Source: Mycobacterium simulans (GTDB lineage Bacteria; Actinomycetota; Actinomycetes; Mycobacteriales; Mycobacteriaceae). From it: a DNA stretch of 64,000 bases. The position numbers were made by a program, and so were the translations under genes. The notes under the pieces are model-generated. The model made no database searches. It saw only the letters and a list, made by a program, of their open reading frames with translations, and was not told the DNA's origin. This document shows, piece after piece, positions 54,011 to 63,861 of this stretch; the first letter of the stretch is position 1; each line of letters starts with the position of its first letter. The stretch is from NCBI RefSeq assembly GCF_900232995.1, contig NZ_OCVX01000003.1, forward strand, positions 1,940,654-2,004,653, given 5' to 3'.

Positions 54011-55527
54011 CGGGCGAATTGCGTGCCCGAGTGCTCAACGCCTTCGAAGCGATCGGCGTGGCCGCTGACCTGGGCCAGCCGGGCTCCGAGGGACTGCCTG
54101 CGAGCACGCCGATCACCGGGGAAGTTCTGTGCACCGTCGCGCACACCACGTCTGCGCAGGCCGACCACACGATCGCCGCTGCCGCCCAGGCTTTTTCGCA
54201 ATGGCGCAGCACGCCGGCCCCGATCCGCGGCGCTCTGGTGGCCCGACTCGGCGAGCTGCTCACCGCACACAAGGACGACCTCGCGACTCTGGTGACGGTC
54301 GAGGTCGGCAAGATAACCTCCGAGGCGCTGGGCGAAGTTCAGGAAATGATCGACGTCTGCCAGTTCGCCGTCGGCCTGTCGCGCCAGCTCTACGGACGCA
54401 CCATCGCGTCGGAGCGGCCAGGCCATCAGCTCCTGGAGACCTGGCATCCGCTCGGTGTCACCGGCGTGATCACCGCGTTCAACTTCCCGGTGGCGGTCTG
54501 GGCATGGAACGCCGCGATCGCGCTAGTGTGCGGCGACGCGGTGGTGTGGAAACCTTCGGAGCTGACACCGCTGACCGGCCTGGCCTGCCAGGCGCTGTTG
54601 GCCCGCGCCGCCGCCGATGTCGGTGCGCCGCCCACGGTGAGCGGTCTGCTCCTGGGCGAGCGCGACCTGGGCGAACAGCTCGTCGACGACCCGCGGATCG
54701 CGTTGTTGTCGGCGACCGGTTCGGTGCGCATGGGTTCGCAGGTCGGCCCCCGAGTGGCCCAGCGCTTCGGGCGGGTGCTGCTGGAGTTGAGCGGCAACAA
54801 TGCAGCCATCGTGACGCCGTCGGCGGATCTGGAGCTGGCGGTGCGCGCCATCGTGTTCGCCGCCGCCGGCACCGCCGGTCAGCGCTGCACCAGCCTGCGC
54901 CGGCTGATCGTGCACCGCTCGGTGGCCAACTTGGTCGTGGAGCGGGTGGCCTCCACCTTCCGGCAACTACCCATCGGCGACCCGTCAGCGCCGGCCACGC
55001 TGGTAGGGCCGCTCATTCACGAAACCGCCTACCGCGACATGGTGGGAGCCCTGGAACAGGCTCGCGCCGATGGCGGCGAGGTCTTCGGCGGCGAACGCCA
55101 CCAGGACGGCCACGCAGCCACCTACCCAAGCGCCTACTACGTCGCGCCGGCGGTGGCCCGGATGCCGTCACAAACCGACATTGTGGCGACCGAGACGTTC
55201 GCACCGATCCTCTACGTGCTGACCTACGACGATCTCGACGAGGCTATTGCGCTCAACAATGCTGTGCCGCAGGGGCTTTCATCGGCCATCTTCACCACAG
55301 ACCTGCGCGAGGCACAACACTTCCTCGACCGATCCGACTGCGGTATCGCTAACGTCAATATCGGCACGTCGGGCGCGGAGATCGGTGGCGCGTTCGGCGG
55401 CGAGAAGCAAACAGGCGGCGGCCGCGAATCCGGTTCGGACGCGTGGAAGGCCTACATGCGCCGCGCCACCAACACGATCAATTACTCCAACGAGCTGCCG
55501 CTGGCCCAGGGCGTGAAATTCGGGTGA
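54007..55527 (+). CDS. pcd: Piperideine-6-carboxylate dehydrogenase (aldehyde dehydrogenase family)
   Basis: NAD-dependent oxidation of piperideine-6-carboxylate (alpha-aminoadipate semialdehyde) made by Lat to alpha-aminoadipate. The 506 residues belong to the ALDH7-like family. Substrate/cofactor motifs: VTGVITAFNFPVAVWAWNAA near 155, VWKPSELTPLTG near 180, and LLSATGSVRMGSQV near 235. The catalytic Glu is in LLELSGNNA near 260, the Cys in GTAGQRCTSLRRL near 297, and ETFAPILYVL is near 398. ATG 54007 overlaps the MIRU-encoded frame, giving the usual MTGELRARV start. Lat, LrpA and Pcd form a lysine-degradation unit. Confidence 0.93.
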   Translation: MTGELRARVLNAFEAIGVAADLGQPGSEGLPASTPITGEVLCTVAHTTSAQADHTIAAAAQAFSQWRSTPAPIRGALVARLGELLTAHKDDLATLVTVEVGKITSEALGEVQEMIDVCQFAVGLSRQLYGRTIASERPGHQLLETWHPLGVTGVITAFNFPVAVWAWNAAIALVCGDAVVWKPSELTPLTGLACQALLARAAADVGAPPTVSGLLLGERDLGEQLVDDPRIALLSATGSVRMGSQVGPRVAQRFGRVLLELSGNNAAIVTPSADLELAVRAIVFAAAGTAGQRCTSLRRLIVHRSVANLVVERVASTFRQLPIGDPSAPATLVGPLIHETAYRDMVGALEQARADGGEVFGGERHQDGHAATYPSAYYVAPAVARMPSQTDIVATETFAPILYVLTYDDLDEAIALNNAVPQGLSSAIFTTDLREAQHFLDRSDCGIANVNIGTSGAEIGGAFGGEKQTGGGRESGSDAWKAYMRRATNTINYSNELPLAQGVKFG

Positions 55528-55643
55528 GCATTCGGGTGAGCATCGGCCTCGTGGTGATCGCAGGCGCCGCGAAGCGGGGCGCAGCGGGTCACCACCATCC
55601 GGCCGATCCGAGCCCATATTTTGCGTGAGTAGTATCACTGCTT

Positions 55644-56318
55644 ATGGCGACAGCCAGGAGGCGGTTATCCCCTGAGGATCGACGCGCTGAATTGCTCGCC
55701 CTGGGGGCAGAGGTTTTCGGCAAGCGGCCCTACGACGAGGTCCGCATCGACGAGATTGCGGAGCGGGCCGGGGTGTCGCGCGCGCTGATGTACCACTACT
55801 TCCCGGACAAGCGGGCGTTCTTTGCCGCCGTGGTCAAGGACGAGGCCGACCGACTGTATGCAGCCACCAACACCGAGCCTCCGCCGGGCATGACGATGTT
55901 CGAAGAGATTCGGATGGGCGTGCTGGCCTACATGGCGTATCACCAGCAGAATCCGGAGGCCGCGTGGGCCGCATACGTCGGCCTCGGTCGGTCGGACCCG
56001 GTGCTACTCGGCATCGATGACGAAGCCAAGAACCGGCAGATGGAACACATCATGACCCGCATCGGCGAGGTCGTCAGCGGGATTCCCGGCAGCAATCCTC
56101 TGGCACCCGAAGTCGAGCGCGACCTGCGGGTGATCATTCACGGCTGGATCGCGTTCACCTTCGAGATATGTCGTCAGCGGATCATGGACCCCACGACCGA
56201 TGCCGACCGGCTCGCCGACGCGTGCGCGCACACGCTCCTGGACTCGATAGCCCGGGTGCCCGAGATTCCGGCAGAACTGGCCGAGGCGATGGCGACCGCG
56301 CGAACACGCCCGCAATAG
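55644..56318 (+). CDS. TetR-family transcriptional regulator
   Basis: 224-residue DNA-binding repressor. The N-terminal helix-turn-helix is RRAELLALGAEVFGKRPYDEVRIDEIAERAGVSRALMYHYFPDKRAF-like (about 11-57), typical TetR. The C-terminal ligand domain is all-helical, with YMAYHQQNPEAAWAAYVGLGRS near 93-114. Ligand and targets are unknown; lhr starts 34 bases later in the same direction and may share its transcript. Matches Rv3295. The 116-base gap after pcd shows no gene; M. tuberculosis has, as I recall, a further gene (Rv3294c) there. Confidence 0.9.
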   Translation: MATARRRLSPEDRRAELLALGAEVFGKRPYDEVRIDEIAERAGVSRALMYHYFPDKRAFFAAVVKDEADRLYAATNTEPPPGMTMFEEIRMGVLAYMAYHQQNPEAAWAAYVGLGRSDPVLLGIDDEAKNRQMEHIMTRIGEVVSGIPGSNPLAPEVERDLRVIIHGWIAFTFEICRQRIMDPTTDADRLADACAHTLLDSIARVPEIPAELAEAMATARTRPQ

Positions 56319-56352
56319 TTTTTTGTCGGTGCCCGTTGGCACGATGATTTAG

Positions 56353-59300
56353 GTGAGCACCGTACCCCCTGACCCGCTAGCCAGGTTTAGCGCGGTCACC
56401 CGCGATTGGTTCACCAGCACCTTCGCCGAGCCCACCCCGGCGCAGGCCAGGGCCTGGGCCGCCATCGCCGACGGCGACAACACCCTAGTCATCGCCCCAA
56501 CCGGTTCGGGGAAAACCCTGGCCGCGTTCCTGTGGGCCATCGACGCTCTGGCCCGCGACGCGGATCGACCGCCGGGAACCCGCGTGCTCTATGTGTCGCC
56601 GCTCAAGGCGCTGGCGGTCGACGTCGAGCGCAACCTGCGCACCCCGCTGGCCGGGCTGACCCGGCTCGCCGAACGCCGCGGTCTGCCCGCGCCGACCATC
56701 AGCGTGGGGGTCCGATCCGGTGACACCCCGCCCGCGCTGCGCCGCCAGCTCATCGCCCAGCCGCCCGACGTGTTGATCACCACCCCGGAGTCACTGTTTC
56801 TTATGTTGACTTCGGCCGCCCGGGAGACGCTGGCCCGTGTGCAAACCGTCATTGTCGACGAGATTCACGCCATCGCCGCCACCAAGCGCGGCGCACATCT
56901 GGCGCTGTCGCTGGAGCGGCTCGACGACCTGTCCGGCGGCCGGAGGGCCCAGCGCATCGGGCTGTCGGCGACCGTGCGGCCGCCCGAGGAGCTCGCGCGA
57001 TTTTTGTCAGGACAGCTTCCAACAGCAATTGTGGCGCCGCCCTCGGCGAAGACCGTCGAACTGTCGGTGCAGGTGCCGGTGCCCGATATGGCCAATCTGG
57101 CCAACAACAGCATCTGGCCCGATGTCGAGGGGCGGCTCGTCGACCTGATCGAATCGCACAATTCGACCATCGTGTTCGCCAACTCGCGACGACTGGCCGA
57201 GCGACTTACCGCCCGGCTCAACGAAATTCACGCCGAGCGCAGCGGTGTCGCGCTTTCATCCGAAACCAACCCACACGTTGCCGGTGGCGCCCCGGCCTAC
57301 ATCATGGCCAGCGGCCAGACCTTCGGCGCGCCAACCGTGCTGGCGCGCGCCCACCACGGCTCGGTCAGCAAGGAGCAGCGCGCCATCGTCGAGGAGGACC
57401 TCAAACGCGGACACCTCAAAGCGGTGGTCGCGACGTCGAGCCTGGAGCTCGGTATCGACATGGGCGCGGTCGATCTGGTCATCCAGGTGGAGGCGCCGCC
57501 CTCGGTGGCCAGCGGCCTGCAGCGCATCGGGCGGGCCGGCCATCAGGTCGGCGAGATTTCTCGGGGTGTGCTGTTCCCCAAACACCGCACCGATCTGCTG
57601 GGCTGCGCGGTCAGCGTGCAGCGCATGCTTTCCGGTCAGATCGAGACCATGCGGGTGCCGGCCAACCCGCTCGACATCCTCGCGCAACACACGGTGGCCG
57701 CTGCCGCGCTGGAGCCGCTGGATGCCGACCGGTGGTTCGACACCGTGCGCCATAGCGCCCCGTTTGCGACGCTGCCGCGCAGCGTATTCGAGGCCACCCT
57801 GGACCTGCTGTCCGGCAAGTACCCGTCCACCGAGTTCGCCGAGCTGCGGCCGCGGCTGGTCTACGACCGCGATACGGGCACGCTGACCGCCCGGCCCGGT
57901 GCGCAGCGGCTGGCCGTCACCTCCGGTGGCGCGATCCCGGACCGCGGGCTGTTCACCGTCTACCTCGCTAGCGAAAAGCCTTCGCGGGTAGGCGAACTCG
58001 ATGAAGAGATGGTTTACGAATCGCGTCCTGGTGACGTGATCTCGCTGGGCGCGACCAGCTGGCGCATCACCGAGATCACCCACGACCGGGTGCTGGTGAT
58101 TCCCGCGCCGGGCCAGCCGGCCCGGTTGCCGTTTTGGCGCGGTGACGACGTCGGGCGCCCCGCCGAACTCGGCCGGGCACTCGGCGCGTTCACCGGCGAA
58201 CTGGCCACCCTGGACCGCGATACGTTCGGAAAACGTTGTACGGCTTTAGGTTTCGACGATTACGCCACCGACAACCTGTGGACCCTGCTGGACGATCAGC
58301 GCACCGCGGCCGGGGTCGTACCCACCGACACCACGCTGCTGGTCGAGCGGTTCCGCGACGAGCTGGGCGACTGGAGGGTGATCCTCCACTCGCCGTACGG
58401 GCTGCGGGTGCACGGACCGCTTGCCCTTGCGGTCAGCCGGCGGCTGCATGAACGCTATGGCCTCGACGAGAAGCCGACCGCCTCCGACGACGGAATCGTG
58501 GTGCGGTTGCCCGACATCGGCTTGTCTCCTGGGGCGGACGCCCCGCCCGGCGCCGAGTTGTTCGTCTTTGACGCCGAGGAGATCGACGCGATCGTGACCG
58601 CCGAAGTGGGCGGTTCCGCGCTGTTCGCTTCGCGATTCCGGGAAGCGGCGGCCCGCGCGCTGCTGCTGCCGCGCCGGCATCCGGGCCGCCGCTCGCCGTT
58701 GTGGCACCAGCGACAGCGAGCCGCCCAGTTGCTGGAAGTGGCGCACAAATATCCCGACTTTCCCATCGTGCTGGAGACCGTCCGCGAGTGCCTGCAGGAC
58801 GTCTACGACGTCCCGACCTTGGTGCGGCTGATGAGCGAGATCGCCCAGCGCAAGGTGCGCGTGCTCGAGGCAGAAACCGCGCGACCGTCCCCGTTCGCCG
58901 CGTCACTGTTGTTTGGATATGTCGGCGCTTTCATGTACGAGGGCGATGCCCCGTTGGCGGAGCGTCGCGCCGCGGCGCTCTCGTTGGACAGCACCCTGCT
59001 GGCCGAGCTCCTGGGCCGCGTCGAGCTACGCGAGCTGCTCGATCCCGAGGTCATCGCCGCGACCGGCCGCCAGTTGCAGCATTTGTCGACCGACCGGCTC
59101 GCCCGCGATGCCGAAGGGGTTGCGGATCTGCTGCGGCTGCTGGGTCCGCTCACCGAGGAAGAAGTCACCGCCCGAGCAACCGCTCCGGACGGCACCGACT
59201 TTGGGGGCTGGCTGGAAGGCTTGCGCGCCGCTAGGCGCGCGCTGACGGTGTCGTTCGCCGGCCACACCTGGTGGGTGGCCGTCGAGGATATCGGCCGGCT

Positions 59301-60924
59301 GCGTGACGGCGTCGGCGCGGCGGTTCCGGGTGGCGTGCCGGCCAGCTTCACCGAAGCAGTCACCGACCCGCCCGGCGAACTCATCGGGCGTTATGCACGC
59401 ACCCCCACACCGTTCACCACGGCCGAGGCCGCCGGCCGGTTCGGGCTTGGCCTGAGGGTCACCGCGGATGTGCTGGGCCGGTTGGCAAGTGACGGTCGCC
59501 TGGTACGTGGCGACTTCGTCGCCGCGGTGGAGACGGTCGGCGGCGAGCAGTGGTGCGACGCCGAGGTATTGCGCATTCTGCGGCGCCGGTCGCTGGCCGC
59601 GCTGCGGGCACAGGTCGAGCCGGTGAGCACCGCCGCTTCCGGCCGATTTCTGCCGGCCTGGCACCAGGTGGGCACCTCTGGTTCTCCGGCGCTCTCGGGT
59701 GTTGACGGACTGGTTTCCGTGATCGATCAGCTTGCCGGGGTGCGGCTGCCCGCATCGGCGCTGGAACCGCTGGTACTGGCGCCCCGGATCCGCGACTACA
59801 CCCCCGCCATGCTCGACGAGCTGCTTGCCGCCGGCGAGGTCACCTGGTCGGGCGCCGGGTCAATCTCGGGTAGTGACGGCTGGATAGCGCTGCACCCGGC
59901 CGACTCGGCGCCCATGACGCTTATCGCACCGGTCGAGATCGACCTCACCGATGCCCATCGGGCGATCTTGGACGCGCTAGCCGGCGGCGGCGCGTACTTC
60001 TTCCGGCAGCTCTCCCAGACCTGGCCGGACGAGGCAGAGCTGAAAGCCGGTCTGTGGGAATTGATTTGGGCCGGCTGGATCACGGGCGACACCTTCGCGC
60101 CGGTACGAGCGATGCTCAGCGGCGGCTCAGGCGGTCGCAAGCGTTCCCGACCCTCCCTGCCGGCGCACCGGACACACCGCCCACCGCGGCTGAGCCGTTA
60201 CAGCGTCACGCACGCCACGGCACGCACCGCTGACCCGACGGTTGCCGGTCGGTGGTCGGCGCTCCCGCCGCCCGAACCGGACTCCACGCTGCGGGCCCAT
60301 TACCAAGCCGAGCTGCTGCTCAACCGACACGGCGTGCTAACTAAGGGCGCCGTTGCCGCCGAGGGTGTGCCGGGCGGGTTCGCCACGCTCTACAAGGTGT
60401 TGAGTGCATTCGAGGACGCCGGCAGGTGCCAGCGAGGTTACTTCGTCGAGTCGTTGGGCGGCGCGCAGTTCGCCGTCGCGTCGACCGTCGACCGGCTGCG
60501 CGGCTACCTCGACAACGTCGACCCCGAACGGCCGGAGTACCGGGCCGTGGTGCTGGCCGCCGCCGACCCAGCAAACCCCTACGGCGCCGCCCTACCCTGG
60601 CCCAATTCCGAAGGCGAAGATTCCAGGGGGGCTGCCCGGCCGGGCCGCAAGGCGGGGGCGCTCGTGGTGCTGGTAGACGGCGAGCTGGCTTGGTTCTCCG
60701 AACGCGGCGGGCGCTCACTGCTGACGTTCACCGACGACGCCGGGGCCAATCACGCGGCGGCCATCGGACTGGCCGAGTTGGTCGCGGCCCGGCGCCTCGC
60801 GTCGATCCTGGTCGAGCGCGTCGACGGGGTGCCGGTCCTGCAACCGGGCGGACCGACACCCGCGACGGAGGCGCTGATAGACGCCGGCTTCGTGCGCACA
60901 CCACGTGGGTTACGGCTGCGGTAG
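56353..60924 (+). CDS. lhr: Lhr, large superfamily 2 DNA helicase
   Basis: ATP-dependent 3'-5' DNA translocase and RNA:DNA helicase induced by DNA damage. The 1523 residues match the family. Walker A APTGSGKTLAAF near 53, Walker B VDEIHAI near 172, and motif III LSATVRPPEEL near 207 are present. Motif IV/V region: VATSSLELGIDMG near 360 and motif VI LQRIGRAGHQVGE near 392. Next come the Lhr-core winged-helix and domain 4 up to about 860, and the long C-terminal domain unique to full-length Lhr. Start GTG 56353. nei follows after three bases, so a helicase and a base-excision glycosylase are co-expressed. Confidence 0.95.
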   Translation: MSTVPPDPLARFSAVTRDWFTSTFAEPTPAQARAWAAIADGDNTLVIAPTGSGKTLAAFLWAIDALARDADRPPGTRVLYVSPLKALAVDVERNLRTPLAGLTRLAERRGLPAPTISVGVRSGDTPPALRRQLIAQPPDVLITTPESLFLMLTSAARETLARVQTVIVDEIHAIAATKRGAHLALSLERLDDLSGGRRAQRIGLSATVRPPEELARFLSGQLPTAIVAPPSAKTVELSVQVPVPDMANLANNSIWPDVEGRLVDLIESHNSTIVFANSRRLAERLTARLNEIHAERSGVALSSETNPHVAGGAPAYIMASGQTFGAPTVLARAHHGSVSKEQRAIVEEDLKRGHLKAVVATSSLELGIDMGAVDLVIQVEAPPSVASGLQRIGRAGHQVGEISRGVLFPKHRTDLLGCAVSVQRMLSGQIETMRVPANPLDILAQHTVAAAALEPLDADRWFDTVRHSAPFATLPRSVFEATLDLLSGKYPSTEFAELRPRLVYDRDTGTLTARPGAQRLAVTSGGAIPDRGLFTVYLASEKPSRVGELDEEMVYESRPGDVISLGATSWRITEITHDRVLVIPAPGQPARLPFWRGDDVGRPAELGRALGAFTGELATLDRDTFGKRCTALGFDDYATDNLWTLLDDQRTAAGVVPTDTTLLVERFRDELGDWRVILHSPYGLRVHGPLALAVSRRLHERYGLDEKPTASDDGIVVRLPDIGLSPGADAPPGAELFVFDAEEIDAIVTAEVGGSALFASRFREAAARALLLPRRHPGRRSPLWHQRQRAAQLLEVAHKYPDFPIVLETVRECLQDVYDVPTLVRLMSEIAQRKVRVLEAETARPSPFAASLLFGYVGAFMYEGDAPLAERRAAALSLDSTLLAELLGRVELRELLDPEVIAATGRQLQHLSTDRLARDAEGVADLLRLLGPLTEEEVTARATAPDGTDFGGWLEGLRAARRALTVSFAGHTWWVAVEDIGRLRDGVGAAVPGGVPASFTEAVTDPPGELIGRYARTPTPFTTAEAAGRFGLGLRVTADVLGRLASDGRLVRGDFVAAVETVGGEQWCDAEVLRILRRRSLAALRAQVEPVSTAASGRFLPAWHQVGTSGSPALSGVDGLVSVIDQLAGVRLPASALEPLVLAPRIRDYTPAMLDELLAAGEVTWSGAGSISGSDGWIALHPADSAPMTLIAPVEIDLTDAHRAILDALAGGGAYFFRQLSQTWPDEAELKAGLWELIWAGWITGDTFAPVRAMLSGGSGGRKRSRPSLPAHRTHRPPRLSRYSVTHATARTADPTVAGRWSALPPPEPDSTLRAHYQAELLLNRHGVLTKGAVAAEGVPGGFATLYKVLSAFEDAGRCQRGYFVESLGGAQFAVASTVDRLRGYLDNVDPERPEYRAVVLAAADPANPYGAALPWPNSEGEDSRGAARPGRKAGALVVLVDGELAWFSERGGRSLLTFTDDAGANHAAAIGLAELVAARRLASILVERVDGVPVLQPGGPTPATEALIDAGFVRTPRGLRLR

Positions 60925-60927
60925 GCC

Positions 60928-61692
60928 ATGCCCGAAGGTGACACCGTCTGGCACACCGCGGCTATCCTGCGGCAGTACTTGGCCGGCCGAACGCTGACGC
61001 GCTGCGACATCCGCGTACCACGGTTTGCCACCGTTGACCTCACCGGGGGAGTCGTCGACGAGGCGCTCAGTCGGGGTAAGCATCTGTTCATCAGGATCGG
61101 TGCGGCGTGCATTCATTCCCATCTGAAGATGGACGGCAGTTGGCGCGTCGGCGACCGGCCGGTGCGGGTGGATCACCGCGCGCGAATCATCTTGGAAGCC
61201 GGCACCATCCGCGCCGTCGGTGTCGACCTAGGTGTGTTGGAGATCCTCGAACGGGACCATGACGGCGACGTCGTCGCGCACCTGGGGCCCGATCTGCTGG
61301 GCGAGGATTGGGATCCGAAGCTGGCCGCCGCCAACCTGATGGCCGATCCGGATCGCCCGATCGCCGACGCGTTGCTGGACCAGCGTGTGATGGCCGGGAT
61401 CGGCAACGTCTATTGCAACGAACTCTGTTTCGTCAGCGGCCAGCTACCGACCGCACCGGTCAGCGCGATAGCCGATCCGCGGCGTATGGTTTCGCGAGCC
61501 CGAGATATGTTGTGGGCCAACCGCTTCCGCTGGAACCGCTGCACCACCGGCGACACCCGGGCAGGTCGGCAGCTGTGGGTCTACGGGCGCGCCGGGCAAC
61601 GCTGCCGGCGCTGCGGTACGCGGATCGAATACCGAAACCCCGACGGCACCGGCGAGCGGGTTGCCTATTGGTGCCCTACCTGCCAGGGCTGA
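60928..61692 (+). CDS. nei: Endonuclease VIII-type DNA glycosylase (Nei2)
   Basis: Base-excision enzyme removing oxidised pyrimidines, with AP lyase activity. The 254 residues begin [13 protein letters not shown], giving catalytic Pro2 and Glu3, and [10 protein letters not shown] near 50 with the conserved Lys. Later come [12 protein letters not shown] near 158 and the four-cysteine zinc finger near 225-252: CRRCG...CPTC. All catalytic and zinc residues are present. Starts three bases after the lhr stop. Matches Rv3297; the glycosylase name Nei2 is used for it in the literature. Confidence 0.93.
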   Translation: MPEGDTVWHTAAILRQYLAGRTLTRCDIRVPRFATVDLTGGVVDEALSRGKHLFIRIGAACIHSHLKMDGSWRVGDRPVRVDHRARIILEAGTIRAVGVDLGVLEILERDHDGDVVAHLGPDLLGEDWDPKLAAANLMADPDRPIADALLDQRVMAGIGNVYCNELCFVSGQLPTAPVSAIADPRRMVSRARDMLWANRFRWNRCTTGDTRAGRQLWVYGRAGQRCRRCGTRIEYRNPDGTGERVAYWCPTCQG

Positions 61693-61707
61693 GCTTGGGA
61701 ACCCCGG

Positions 61708-62628
61708 CTACTCCCGGCCGTGCGCCAGAAAGAACTGCGCAATGACTTGGGAGCCAGCCAACGCGCCGGTGGTGGACCCGATGATCGCCTTCGGCAGATA
61801 CTGCTTGCTGCCCGGCCAGGTGTGTCCGCCGTTGTCGATCTGGTAGAGGGCAACCTCGGTGCCGGCCGTACACACCGTGGAGTCAAACCGGCGGACCAGG
61901 GTTCCGTCGCCCACGCTTGGTAGGTCCGCTGCCGACGGGTCGCCCTGGCAGCCATCGATCGCCCGCCATCGATCGACGACGCTGGCGACCGAGACGGCCT
62001 GGCTGACCCCGCCCCTTCCACGGACTTTCCCGCCGATGAACGGTACGATCGGATCGGCGGTACCGTGCGCGTCCAGAACCGACACCGGCCGTGATGGATT
62101 GCAGGCCACACCCACGCCCAGCGTGCCGGACACGGGCGCAATAGCGGCGAACACATCGGCGCGGTCGCAAGCCAGGCGGTGGGACATGAAGCCGCCGTTG
62201 GACATGCCGGTCGCGAAGACATGCCCGGCGGGAACGCCAAATTCGTTCCGTATCTTGCCAACCAGGGCTACCAGGAACCCAACGTCGTCGAGATGACGGC
62301 GGTCCGCCGGTGACGCCCCTCTGCCGTCGGCCCAGCTCTTGTCGTAGCCGTCGGGATACAACACGACCAGGTTGGTGGTGTCGGCGACGGCGTTGAAGTT
62401 TGTCAGTGCCTGCTGCCCGGTGCCGGTGCCACCGCCACCGTGCAGGTTTAGCACCAGCCCGGCGGGCAGGCCCGGCGGCACGTGCACCGTATAGGTCCGG
62501 TTCAGGCCACCGAATTGAAATGTTCCAGGCTGATCCCGAGCGCGGGCCGCCGCCGCCACTTGCCGCCCGCCGCACCCGACCAAGCAAGCCACGACAACGG
62601 CAACCGACAGCAATCGCGCCCATGGCAT
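61708..62628 (-). CDS. lpqC: LpqC-type lipoprotein esterase (PHB depolymerase-like)
   Basis: Secreted, lipid-anchored alpha/beta-hydrolase. The 306 residues start with a signal peptide ending in the lipobox LVGC (Cys about 19). The esterase domain shows LNLHGGGGTGTGQQ near 60 (oxyanion), PDGYDKSWADGRG near 93, the nucleophile in ATGMSNGGFMSH near 140, and DPIVPFIGG plus NGGHTWPG near 270 with Asp and His. The domain is of the feruloyl-esterase/PHB-depolymerase type. The substrate is not established. ATG 62628 starts the signal peptide cleanly; a TTG three codons earlier is possible. Converges with nei. Confidence 0.92.
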   Translation of the reverse strand: MPWARLLSVAVVVACLVGCGGRQVAAAARARDQPGTFQFGGLNRTYTVHVPPGLPAGLVLNLHGGGGTGTGQQALTNFNAVADTTNLVVLYPDGYDKSWADGRGASPADRRHLDDVGFLVALVGKIRNEFGVPAGHVFATGMSNGGFMSHRLACDRADVFAAIAPVSGTLGVGVACNPSRPVSVLDAHGTADPIVPFIGGKVRGRGGVSQAVSVASVVDRWRAIDGCQGDPSAADLPSVGDGTLVRRFDSTVCTAGTEVALYQIDNGGHTWPGSKQYLPKAIIGSTTGALAGSQVIAQFFLAHGRE

Positions 62629-62658
62629 GACGGTCAAGTTACCGCTGCCGCGTCGGGC

Positions 62659-63777
62659 TCATCCCGCCGATGGCGGTTTGGGCATAAACGTCCCCGTGAG
62701 CTCCAGGCCCATCGCGAGATCTTCGTACTTCTGCGGCTTGCGCTTGCGCCACCCACTGCCGGCCCCGATAGGCGGCGGCATTAGCGGCGGGAGCATAGGG
62801 AACCCGGACTCCCCCGCAGGAAGCGGCGACACCGCCGACGCAAGTTGCACCGGCGTCTGCGCAGTGGTCAACAGCCCCACCGCGGCGGGCGGCGCAGTGA
62901 GGTTGCCCAGCGAAACGCCGGCGCCTACCGCTGCGGCAGGCGCTCCGGCCGCGCCAAGGGCACTGGCGGCGTCGGACAAACTAGCCGCCGACGCGCCCAG
63001 AGCCTCTTCCCCTTCCGATAGGCCCGCGGCGATGTCGGGCGCCACGGACTGCAGCGCCTGGGCCGAGGTGTTCTGCGCCAAGTAACTGAGGAGGTTGATC
63101 GGGAATCCCGACGAGACGAACTGGTTCACGTAGGTGTTGAACAGTCCAAACCAACCGCTGTTGGGGTCAAAGGTGACGCCAAGCGCTTCCAATACCGAAT
63201 CCACCGGTGAGGCCGCGGCAGACGCCGCACTGGCTTGAGCCGCCGGCCCCGCCGGATCGACAATCGAAGGCGGCGACGAGAACTCAGGAAGCGCAAGCGC
63301 TTGCGTCGTGGCCGCCTCATAGCGATACATCGCCGCCGAATTGTTCACCCACATGCTCTCGTACTGCGCCTCGGTTTCGGCGATGGCCGCAAGGTTTTTG
63401 CCGAATCCGTTGGTGGCCAGCAGGTGTGCCAATTGGACCCGGTTGGCGCTGACCCGTGCGGGATGAACCACCGCCGCGAGTGTGGAGCCGTATGCCGCAG
63501 CAGCGGACTGCGCCGAGGAGCCCAGCTCGCGGCACTGCTGCGCGGTAGTGCGCAACCAGGAGAGATACGGCCCGGCGGCCTGAAGCATCGCAGACGCGGA
63601 CGGACCGTGCCAGTCCGCGGACAGCGATGACAAGACGGCGACATAGCCGTCGACGGTTTCTTCCAAGTCGGTGCCGAGCCGCTGCCACACACCGGAGGCC
63701 TCGATCAGTGATTGCGCGCCGGGTCCCGAGTGGATCAGCGCCGATGTCAGCTCGGGGGGCAACGTTGTGAACTCCAC
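62659..63777 (-). CDS. PPE family protein
   Basis: Mycobacterial PPE protein, probably a substrate of a type VII (ESX) secretion system. The 372 residues carry Pro-Pro-Glu at 7-9 (TTLPPELTSALIHSGPG). The helical PPE domain continues with WHG near 56 and AAYGSTLAAVVHPARVSANR near 95, then MWVNNSAAMYRYEA near 143. The central part (NSGWFGLFNTYVNQFVSSGFPINLL, about 200-225) and the Ala-rich stretch are common in the family. The tail WRKRKPQKYEDLAMGLELTG is distinctive. No PE partner gene lies next to it. In M. tuberculosis this position beyond lpqC holds a sulfatase gene, as I recall, so the locus differs here. Confidence 0.92.
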   Translation of the reverse strand: MEFTTLPPELTSALIHSGPGAQSLIEASGVWQRLGTDLEETVDGYVAVLSSLSADWHGPSASAMLQAAGPYLSWLRTTAQQCRELGSSAQSAAAAYGSTLAAVVHPARVSANRVQLAHLLATNGFGKNLAAIAETEAQYESMWVNNSAAMYRYEAATTQALALPEFSSPPSIVDPAGPAAQASAASAAASPVDSVLEALGVTFDPNSGWFGLFNTYVNQFVSSGFPINLLSYLAQNTSAQALQSVAPDIAAGLSEGEEALGASAASLSDAASALGAAGAPAAAVGAGVSLGNLTAPPAAVGLLTTAQTPVQLASAVSPLPAGESGFPMLPPLMPPPIGAGSGWRKRKPQKYEDLAMGLELTGTFMPKPPSAG

Positions 63778-63861
63778 AACGTATTTATTTGACTACGAAA
63801 GGAAATTCTTTGGAACATTGCGTTGACTACGGCGGTAAAAGCCCTGGAACATTGCGCGTCG

